Source of the DNA: Lindgomyces ingoldianus | Taxonomy: Eukaryota > Ascomycota > Dothideomycetes > Pleosporales > Lindgomycetaceae | DNA length: 64,000 bases | Direction of reading: 5' to 3' | Assembly (NCBI RefSeq): GCF_010093535.1 | Contig: NW_022985212.1 | Span: forward strand, 273,612-337,611 | Shown: positions 48,531 to 57,786 of the stretch, one piece after another | Layout: each line of letters begins with the position of its first letter | Position numbering within the stretch: position 1 is the stretch's first letter | Position numbers and translations under genes: made by a program | Notes under the pieces: model-generated | Database searches by the model: none | The model's input: only the letters and a program-made list of their open reading frames with translations | What the model was told of the DNA's origin: nothing

Positions 48531-50278
48531 AGACCTTATAGTTGTTCTTTCTGGCAGCTACACCCTCGGGGAAGGCCTACAGAATCATTAGCTGCAACTA
48601 GTTGCCTGCCGAAGTTGCTGGCATGATCGCGATCACAACAACACTAAAAATAGAGCCTCTGGAGACGGTCGCAGCCAAACTCGCAGCTTCAAGGACCTTG
48701 GTGCTGCAAGAAGCTGTAGATACGTCAATCCTCACCCATCTTTGCCGAGGGATAGATGATTGTGGGATTCTTACGAGAGGGCTACTTTGGGTGCTCACCA
48801 CATTTCGCGAAGGATCATGAAAATTATTGTCTTCGTATTGCTGCAGTCGAAGCATATGGTTGAAAGCTCAGGCGTCGGCGCAGTTGGCTAGCAAAGCGTA
48901 CGAAGACGTCTGATATAATGGAAAAGGCGTGAGACACAGCTCATGTCAGTAGCCATGAAAGCCCAGATACGATTTCAATCAAGGGATTCATAGTAGGCGG
49001 GTGCTGCGGCTCTTTAGCGCAGGAAATTTGTGGATAATTATTAGCCTTATAATACGCGAAGGCTCAGGACCGTAGGGCCGAAGAATTGCAGGATCGCAGG
49101 ATCGTAAGATTGAAGGATCACAGGATCGGAGGATTGCAGGATCGCAGGATCGAAGGATCGAAGGATTATAGGATCCGAGTTCTCGTGAAAACGGGGAACA
49201 AAAGGCCCCCAGGGTCGGTATGGAGTGCCTCGCTAGAGATGATCTCAGGTGTCACCGGTCGGAGAGTCGCGGTTATTGACGCGAAATAACACAGGCAGGC
49301 CGAGGCGAGTGGGTTCGAAGAAATGCAACGCAGGTCAGATACGGTAGCCAGGCTGTGAGGTCCGCAACTAGACGCTGAACGAGAGACAAAGGAGGGAAGG
49401 AGGGCATCGAGGTAACCGGTCTCAAGTCAGCATTGGGTAATCGTTTTCCGTTCCGGCCCCTCTTCTGGTCCATTTGCCGTATGCAAAAATCGATAGAATT
49501 ATCAGCGCTATGTGGGACCTGCGTTTCCCTAGCACATTTTCTTTCATATCCCAGCAACGCAAATATATGTCTGAATAAAAAGAATACATCTAACTAGAGA
49601 AGCTCTTCTCTAAATAATATTATCGTGTGTATTCTATGTTAGAATGAGATGCTGTTGTACAGCGCAGATTTGTAAAATTTTGCATTTTGCGTGCTAGGAC
49701 TACTAAGCGAGCGCTCTAAACTGTAGAAGAGAATAGTTAACAATCCTCTTTTTCTCAACAACTATGCAATATTAATTAAAAAAGAAAAGGGGGTAAAAGA
49801 TTCTACATGTAGAGGAGATACTACCATAAGACTCTTATAGATTTAAATTGTGTCGTTCTCATCAGAAATCAGAAGAGAGGAGCGTAAATATTGCAGAGCG
49901 CCAAGAATTTCGTTGGGTTCTTATACGCTCAATGGGCCGACTGCAATCCTGACCCTCACGTCGTACGCGTAAGCTCTCTGCTCATACTTGTTGTATCAAC
50001 CCAACTCCTGATACAGGCCTGATTATTTCGCGACATCCACAACCCCAAATGTCAGGATTTGCATAACGAAGATGTCGATAATGAAGGCAATGTTACTGGC
50101 GTCTTGGATATCGTCTGCCATGGTATTGAGATAATAAGTCATTAGGATTATGTTTCTAATGGGTTCTGTCAGGAATAGACAGAATGATGTAGAATAATTT
50201 ACTGATACAGAGGGCAGAATGACCCTAGGGAACGGTCTGTCCAAGTTCCCACGACAGATGTCTATGCTATAATGCTGG
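48531..50278. other. Normal-composition stretch without a supported gene
   Basis: Several short open frames (72-94 codons) exist on both strands, none with a recognisable domain or convincing intron signals. It holds the 8-bp minisatellite at 49,088-49,175. The part below 50,278 probably includes the 3' untranslated region of the zinc-finger gene. A degraded gene or uncharacterised small gene cannot be excluded. Confidence 0.4.
49088..49175. repeat. 8-bp minisatellite, about 11 units
   Basis: Consensus GMAGGATC repeated head to tail with single-base variants (GTAAGATT, ACAGGATC, GGAGGATT, ATAGGATC). A degenerate unit precedes it. Confidence 0.85.
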
Positions 50279-51171
50279 CTAGTCTATAACTCTAGGGCGC
50301 GGCCTTTCTCTCCCGTTGGAGTACCGGCGGATTCTGTTGCAACTTCTTTTCTCCACATGTTGATTCCTTGCAGTGGCCCGACTGAAAAATGCGCCACAGA
50401 CTGGACACGTGAATTTAGGTCGTGCCTTCCCCTTTTCAACATGGTGCCGTAGGAGGTTGCTGCGGGTAGAAAAACTTTTACCGTTGCATCCATGCTTCCA
50501 GCAACGGGTTTTGGTGTCCAATGATTCGTCAAAAGTGATATTCATAGCATCTCCGAGAAAGTCTGCCATGACTTCGCCCAAGTCGTCACAGTGCTCAACT
50601 TCCCCTTTTGGTGAATCCACAAGCAAAATATCCATGCAGTCGTTAACGTGCCCGGAAATATCGTAAAGAGCCTGGTGGTCGGAGTTTGACGTTGATAAGC
50701 TACTACTGGTGCGAGGGGTGTATTGTTCCGGGCTTGGCTGAGCAGGGCGTGATTGAGCAGGGCACGCTTCTTCTTGCAGGTAAGGTACGCTCGGGACAAG
50801 TTAGCAGCTACCGTTGCAAACTATTACATGGGGATTACCTCACGTACCTTATCAGTAAGTCGAGTCGGTCCAAATCGCTTTGCTGTATAATCCTCGAACT
50901 CATGGAACGAGCTGTTTCCGGATGGCTTGCTGCAACGAGGTCAACAGCTCGGCGCTTTGATTGTAATGACCTCTCCATTATCCCCATTATATCCGGCCAC
51001 AATGGCAGCGGAGCTCTCTCTTGCCATAAGAGATCTTTCAGTCCATCTTCCCCCAGTCAGCAATGCAATCGTGATAGGAATGACATCACAACGCGTACCA
51101 TTGGCATCTCGCAAGCTCGAGATCGAATCACATATCGTTCTAGTAGTAGCTCGTCCCTCCTGTTTCTCCAT
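50279..51171 (-). CDS. C2H2-type zinc-finger protein, three exons
   Basis: Proposed exons on the minus strand are 51,171-51,099, 51,046-50,848 and 50,789-50,279, giving 260 residues. Introns of 52 and 58 bp begin GTACGC and GTACGT, contain CTGAC and CTAAC branch sites and end AAG and GAG; both join the frame without a stop. Two zinc-binding motifs lie at the C-terminus: Cys187/Cys192 with His206-His207 (the usual second His spacing is not clear) and a C2HC finger Cys219, Cys222, His235, Cys241. A Ser/Thr/Pro/Gln-rich stretch precedes them, then an acidic segment. The tail is basic. Known relatives are DNA-binding regulators in the nucleus; a role in regulating the neighbouring biosynthetic genes is inference. 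The last exon is secure; the first exon and acceptors ending in AAG/GAG need transcript support. Start chosen at ATG 51,171 (context CAAGCATGG). Confidence 0.68.
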
Positions 51172-51746
51172 GCTTGTGGAAAACCCTCGTTGCCGCCCAC
51201 ACCATCTGTACAAATACACGAAGGTTACCGGGTGTACTCTCCGCACAAGACTAATTGCTTGTGTGTTTCTCGTAACGAGCCGGGGCATCTGCTCGCCTGT
51301 AATATTGGTGTCAAGGTTAGTACACTGAGTAATGTTAGCATGCGACGAGGCCTAGTATATACGACCATGTACTATCGTGCAAGAATATCGTGGTTAGTAC
51401 AGTAAGCTATTTTAAATCTTAGTGCTTACACGATAGGTGGCCGCCCACAATTGATCTGACTCTCAATAGAATGTGAAGCATCTTTCTGTTCGCTGACTTT
51501 CTCGCCACCTACAACCGATTATTGGTGACCTGAGGTGGCTCAGAGAGGTAAGGCGGGGTTGCCTCATTGGCCGAAGAGATTTTGCGGGGCCGTTAGCGCC
51601 CATCCTCCCGCTTATGCAAGGTCCTCTCGTGGATGGGTGGCTCGTTCAAGTTACTCCCTTGTCCGTGTGAAGAATCGGCTCGAATACGATATGCATATTT
51701 GTAAGCTGATTCCTAACAACTAGAGGTACCAAATCCCTCCCAAATT
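51172..51746. other. Upstream region of the zinc-finger gene
   Basis: Normal composition, no supported gene. Presumed to hold the promoter of the minus-strand regulator. The open frame starting at 51,535 has no recognisable content. Confidence 0.4.
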
Positions 51747-52629
51747 ATGAAAACTCTAACCTGTCAGCTTACGTACAAGGAGCACGTTCGCATCTGGATC
51801 CTTAGAGAGGCAGGCTTCAAGCAGAAGGAGATTTCTCAGAAGCTTAGGAGACCTCTGCCCACACTCTCTAATTACCTTAGCGCACCAGAGACGCCAACAA
51901 AGCGACAAGGTCGCCGTCAAAAAATCTGTACACCTCTTTGAATTCTGCATGCGCTCCGCAACAGAGCATACAGGGCGGAGGCGGAAAACGCGTAAGGAGG
52001 TCGCCCATGAACTAGGAATTAACGTCTCTCAGCGTACGTTAATTGGTTTTTCAAAAGAGCAATACCATAGATGCGAGGCAACAGAGAAGCCTTTTCTTAC
52101 ACTAAGCACATAAAGGATCAGGAATTATAGGTGTGGGAGCACCTAAATTGGACTGATGAGCAGTAGGCTTCTTTGGGCTGGTATGACAAGTTTTCTGCGT
52201 GATAAAATACAGAGAAGTCTTCATGACAAGGCAAGCAGAAGACCAGTTCCTACCCAACTGCTGATTTCTGAAATTTAAAGGCTTTGGGTCTAAGGTGGTT
52301 TAGGCAATTAACCCTTTTAGTATCAGAGGACTGCTGCCGTTTGTTGAGGAGGATGCAGGGTGGAATGATGGCAAGCTCAACAGAGCTAGGAATTACAAAG
52401 CCGTCGTTGCCAGCAAACTCACCTGGGTTTGAACCTTGTTGAAAAACGTTTGGAGATTGCTATATTATCGCGCACAGAAACAGTGTCCACATACTGAGGT
52501 AGAGCTACGTCAATATCTTGCAGAAGAGAGGGAGAAATCAGCTTTAATAAATACTCGAAGTACAGCAAGAACATGAGGAAGCGCTGCTGGGGAGTTATCC
52601 AGGCATGTGGTAGTCGCACAAAATGGTGA
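51747..52629 (+). pseudogene. Tc1/mariner-type transposase relic
   Basis: Starts with the helix-turn-helix N-terminus typical of fungal Tc1 transposases (MKTLTCQLTYKEHVRIWILR, then LREAGFKQKEISQKL and TPTKRQGRRQ). Later pieces follow in other frames: HELGINVSQRTL and KEQYHRCEATEKPFLT (51,990-52,110), PANSPGFEPCWKTFG (52,410-52,460) and the terminal GSRTKW ending at TGA 52,629. Frameshifts, stops and a large deletion through the catalytic centre make it non-functional; full-length relatives are about 350 residues. It lacks the AT-rich RIP look of the block to the left. Terminal inverted repeats were not found. Confidence 0.8.
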
Positions 52630-53153
52630 TCAGTGTTATTTTTCATGTAATTTATTTATAAAATTCTAGGCTTGATTATCTGATCAAACCTCGGGAAAAC
52701 CAGCGGGAGCCCCTTGCATTAGAGGCCGGATCCGTACGGACACGGGCATGCATCTCATCTATTCGGTGAGAATGAAATACGGTGTTATTAATAGTGGGGT
52801 ATACAAACAGGGAAATCCCGGGTGGTAGGTTTCTTTGGGCGCGGAGTGCATTTTCTTCTTACATAGTAGACGTACGTGTACTGTAACAGGTAAACAGCCG
52901 TGAAATTAGCTCGAAGCAGAAATTTGTTCCACCATCAGGCCATACTCCTTCTTTTTCTGTCTTTCTGTCGTATTATTCGTAATTTATTCCTAGGTATCCT
53001 GCTATTACACTATATCATTGAGTTTCGGTGCAGGGCTTCGTGTGGTGTCTTAGTCTACTTCTCTCTCGTGATCATTATATCTCTTTCAGCTAGTTAATAT
53101 TCTGCTCTCTGCCGTTGTGTTGAATTCATACTGCTTTTTTCACCTCATTCAAG
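52630..53153 (+). promoter_or_regulatory. Upstream region of the decarboxylase gene
   Basis: No supported coding. A pyrimidine-rich run (CTTCTTTTTCTGTCTTTCTG, about 52,950-52,970) of the kind common upstream of fungal start sites lies about 190 bp before the ATG. The 65-codon frame at 52,900 shows no domain. Confidence 0.4.
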
Positions 53154-54802
53154 ATGGGTTTAGAAAGGGTTCTTACGTCGGTCTCCCCAACTGCTAGCTC
53201 GGGTAGATACACTGAGCTTTCCAGCGTGAGTTCCTGCGCCATGAAAATTTTAGGTGAAGATACTCACTCACCCAGCTTCTGGAACTAGTAAAGGGAATTC
53301 TGCTCGACCATGTTGCTGAAGCAGATGCTTCCAATGCCGCGAGACAGTCAGGTCAGCGCAATGGCGCAATATCTCATTCCCAGGCCGCCGCACTTCTACC
53401 ACCGGAGATCGTTTCCCAGCGTCTCAGCCTGAACCTCACCGATAAGCCACAGGGAAAGGATGGTCTTCTCGAACTCACGGACCGTATCTTACGATTATCT
53501 ATCAACACATGGGATCATGGTTTCATGCACAAACTTTATTCTGGCACCAACCCGGTGGGAGTGATATCTGAGTTGATTCTCGCTATACTTAATACAAATG
53601 TAAGCCTAAAATGCGACATTTGTGAAATTGATGTTAAAGCCTTAATCCAGTCACACGTGTACACAGTCTCACCCGCATTGTCCGTTATCGAGAAACAAAC
53701 AGGCCGTGCTCTAGCCAACATGTTTGGGCTCCGGGAGACATATTCTGGTGGCATTACGCAGCCAGGAGGCTCAGCCTCAAACTTCAACTCGGTACTCATT
53801 GCCCGACATCAAGCTATGCCATTCATTAAAGAGACTGGGATCTCGGGACAACAGTTGGTTATGTTTACGTCAGTCGACAGCCATTACAGCCTGGAGAAAG
53901 CAGCTCAAATGAGCGGAATTGGTTCTCAAGGCGTTTGCAAGATACCTACTGATGCCGAAGGGCGCATGTCCGTCCCCGCGCTTCGAAGGAGTATCCTTGA
54001 TGCCAGTGATCAAGGCAAACACCCGTTTTACGTCAATGCCACCGCGGGTACGACCGTCCGCGGAGCATACGACCCCATTGACGAAATAGCTGATGTCTGC
54101 CAGGAGTTTGGACTCTGGCTACACGTGGACGGCTCACTGGGTGGATCAGCTATATTCACGAGACGGCAGTCATGGAGGCTGAAGGGGAGCGAAAGAGCGG
54201 ATTCAATCACTATCAACCCCCATAAAATGCTCAGCGTTCCCATCAGCTGCAGCTTCTTGCTAGGGCGTGATTTGAGGCAGTTTCGGTCCTCTAACTCTAT
54301 CGATGCCGGCTATCTCTTCCACGAAGATGCTCCTCTGGCTGCTGCAACCAACGATGCCGATGACACATATGACCTAGCGGAATTCACTCCACAATGCGGT
54401 CGCAAAGGCGACGCTCTCAAACTCGCTCTTGGTTGGGTGTACTATGGTCGAATTGGCTACGAGCGGTACGTTGATAACGCTTTTGACATGGCTGCATATC
54501 TCGCCGCTCTCATCAAGAATCATCCCCGAATGGAGATAGCAGCTGTACCTCAGAGTGTACAAGTCTGCTTTTATTACATGCCGTCTAGAATGACAGACAA
54601 GCATGATATGGCCGCAAAGCACAACACTGCAATCACGGCTTATATCAGCGAGGGCCTTCCAAGCAAAGGTTTCATGGTGGATTATGCTCCTGGCCCAGTG
54701 GGAAAGTTTCTGCGTGTCGTCACCAATGGGACAACGACAAAAGAGACGCTGAATAGTATGGTGAATGAAATCGATGAGATTGGCCAGTCATTCATAAAGT
54801 AA
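53154..54802 (+). CDS. PLP-dependent group II decarboxylase (glutamate / cysteine-sulfinate decarboxylase-like)
   Basis: Exons 53,154-53,225, 53,276-53,599 and 53,651-54,802, 515 residues. Intron 1 (50 bp) is GTGAGT...CAG. Intron 2 (51 bp) is GTAAGC...CAG and is an exact multiple of three with no stop; removing it yields NTNSHVYTVSPALSVIEK, the continuous family motif. Landmarks: GGSASN, His210 (cofactor-stacking, VDSHYS), TAGTT, Asp292 (HVDG, pairs with the pyridine N) and Lys324 in NPHK (Schiff-base lysine). These mark a fold-type I amino-acid decarboxylase that releases CO2 from an amino acid to give an amine. The substrate cannot be read: the family covers glutamate, aspartate, cysteine sulfinate and aromatic substrates, and HVDGSLGG differs from the common HVDAAWGG. 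No signal peptide; probably cytosolic. About 3 kb upstream of the synthase gene and on the same strand. Start context CAAGATGGG. Confidence 0.92.
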
Positions 54803-57786
54803 GCATAAATAGGCGACAAAAGACTTCAAGCTGGATGTTTTTATTCAGCAACTGGCTAATAGACTAGAAGCATGACCATGAATTATAGATACTTATTCGC
54901 AATGCAATACAAAAGGTTGACTAGAGATCCTAAATCATCATCATCGCGAACAGAGATGATCAAGTGATTATGTTAGCGTTTGATATTCATGTTATAACCT
55001 CTAAAAGTTGCCAATAGACTTGTCAACCATCAATCTAATCTTTATTCGAATATTCTTTAGTGCTAGTTCAATCGAGAGGGTGGGAAATGCTTGGCTGATT
55101 AATCAGATTGCGTCCCTACAATAAGGTTAGGTAGCGTAGGCGAATCTCGAGAACTGAGAGCTGGTTTCGAGATGTGATGAGAGGGACTACGCCTGATTCT
55201 GTTTCAAAATACTTACAGATCAGCATTAATTGGAGGATTCAATGTATTTGAGTTAGTAGGGCGTCTTTGCGGTACCCCTGTCCTCGAGACTAACCTACAG
55301 TCCCTCCGCAAAAGGACGCACACACTTTTCTACAACGCTAAAATCACTTCGCTTCCATACGAACTATCACACATTTAGGGTTTACGAGGAATAAATAGAT
55401 CCCTTATCTCCTAATACTTTGTCAGCTAACCCTGGGCCTTAATGATACCCTGAATTCTCTCCAGGACGCCGTTAATAAGGTTGTCAATAGCGACCTAGGG
55501 GACCCGCCCTAGCGTTTTACGTATAGTTGATAAACCTCCTTAACATTGAAGCGTTAGGTAGAGATTAACAATCTGCTGCTTTAGAATCTCCGCGAGACAT
55601 TTAATAGAGTTAAGACTAAGGAAGTACAGAGACTAGTTAATTACTTCAACTTAGGCGCAGAATGGGATCTCAATTACGCAGCTAGCGCGGCGCAGGCTTC
55701 TGGATTCCATCAAATCACGATAAGAAGCTTCCTCACAACAAGATAGTTAGGATCTATCATATATGCGGCTAGGATATGACTACTTGGTAATATGTACTAT
55801 ACCTGATCTACTTAGCATTGAGTTATCAATCAATCAATTACTTCGTAATTAAATACGACTTGAAGAGCTATCAAGTCAATCGAGTCAATTGCACTACTCG
55901 GCTTGTAGCAATCGATTCAAGTTCAGCTGAAAATGTTAATTGTTCTGCTTGCCTTTTGAGAACACTGCTATTAGGAGGAATTATCTATGCCCCTCGAAAC
56001 CTGGGGCGCGGTGAGAACTATATACCATCATATTCTGCGGCCGTGCGCAGTCGACCACAGCACTTTCCCGTGATCTCTCGCACATGTTTGCAAGCATCTT
56101 GCAGACCTTCCCTTGGAAACCTTGCCACGTGTGCACCATGGGTCGGTGTTCGTGTTACCCCTCCGCTGTGGAGCCTTAGCGGTCCCAGCGGTCCCAGCGA
56201 CAGTATAATCCTGTCCTATAACAGCATCCTTATGTCTGCTTAAGTTGTTTGATTAGTTGTACTGTCTCGCTATTGCTAAGTTGCATGTTGACCCTAATGG
56301 TTAGCAAGCTCCTTGTCTCTTATCAACCACAGAGGCTATCCGTAAGCAGGTAGGAGGTGTGCGCACCATTAAAGCTAACTCTTTTTTAGCCTGTTGCACT
56401 ATCTTGATGATAGAACCAGGTAAGAAGCTCTTGTCATCTCGAATCAGTCTTAATATAAGTGTTGGTAAAGCCGGTATCTTAAGGGCATTGTGTTACCACA
56501 GCTCGCAAGACACCAGGTTTCGCGTAGTAACGGTATATGGTATGCGGCCAACGGGGAGAGAAGAGAGAGAGTCTGCCAAGAGTAGAGGCGGGTGTATATT
56601 CCGTCCCCTATGGATGGGGAAGCGAGAAGGAGAGAAGGCTGCAGGATTCTTCAGTATACTATGAGTTGAATGAAGAGTAGTGTATCCAGGAGCGTCGGGT
56701 TAGGAAGAGTAACGAGGTGGTATTGGATAGTTCAAGCATCTGATGCAGTACTATCAAAGAAAGGGCTCTCCATATAAGGGCGCGGTAAGAACTATATGCT
56801 ATCTGTCCTTCTGGGGGCTCGCAGGTTTCTTGATGTACTCGTAATACTGGTCGAGTCCCATCCCGATTGCTGTGAGTCGCCTGCAAGTGGTTTCTTGGCA
56901 TGAGCCGACGCCATCACGTAATTTAAATCACGTGGCATAATCGGATGATGAACTCATTACCCCTGAGGAGGCACTTGGCGATTCCAGCAACCAGTCTTGC
57001 CTCATCGCGGCCACTCTAAGCGAAGTCGGCCTCTACTAGCTTTTACCTACGGAGTAATACCAGCCTAATAATTGCCACAACACCGCAACAATCTACTGTA
57101 TTTTGCATGATGAAACAGTATTATTAAGACTCGTCGCTATCTTCTGCATCTAGAAATTTCTACCTTACAAGTGCGCACGTAGCCTCTCTGCAGGATTAAT
57201 ACTTCTCTCCTGCCTGCTAGCACCATCGGGAGCGACGAGGTTAATTGGTGTGAGATGTGATGCCATCCAGTTCCCTCGGAGGGCTCCTCGATGCAGGACG
57301 TCGCAGGCTTTATCGATCAGCGATGGGCTGACCAGCAAATCGACGCGGAAAGACGCGCAATGGCCTGGAAGGAATGTTCCGGCCGCTAGCAGAAGTGCTC
57401 CGATGCTTTTGAGATGGAATTTCCAAGAACTGAGTTCTCCGCTTTTCTGAGGATTTTCTTTACAGTCTCAAGTTGCATGGTAGGATTTCGTGTTCGGAGT
57501 GACCGTTACGCCGTCCCCATCCTACGCTGTCAGCCTCGGGAGGGCAGATTCTCGCTTGAACGCCATGTGGCCCACTCGCGTGCTTTGGTATCAGCTCCAG
57601 AAGGTGAAGGTAGACATATCTTCTCCAGAGCGCCATACATGGAACTCATAATCTTCGACTGAAGGGCCTTTACCCCCTGACATGCACTGCATTCGCTCTT
57701 AGACAGCCGACAATCTCTCGTTCCACAACTAGCAGCCACTTCGAAATCAATCGTATTTTCCACCGCCTACTAACAGCTCAGCAAAT
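54803..57786. other. 3-kb intergenic stretch between decarboxylase and synthase
   Basis: Normal composition. Open frames of up to 141 codons (55,818-56,243) are present but have no recognisable domain or family. A 20-bp motif, GGGCGCGGTRAGAACTATAT, occurs twice (56,004-56,023 and 56,778-56,797). The last 550 bp (57,240-57,786) are GC-rich and probably hold the synthase promoter; they contain one TCG(N5)CGA. A small gene in here cannot be excluded. Confidence 0.4.

Noticed and set aside
49273..49557. 94-codon minus-strand ORF and the 72-85 codon ORFs at 48,598-48,855
   Set aside because: No domain, no paired introns; overlapping frames on both strands suggest chance.
50686..51405. 239-codon ORF on the plus strand
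   Set aside because: No domain or family resemblance. It lies antisense to the zinc-finger exons and crosses their introns; the minus-strand model explains the region better.
55818..56243. 141-codon ORF in the decarboxylase-FAS interval
   Set aside because: No recognisable domain, composition uneven, starts in AT-rich sequence and ends in GC-rich sequence. Not enough to call a gene.
57250..57763. Small ORFs on both strands just upstream of the FAS start, including one on the minus strand starting 24 bp away
   Set aside because: No family match and no convincing splice sites. More likely promoter DNA.
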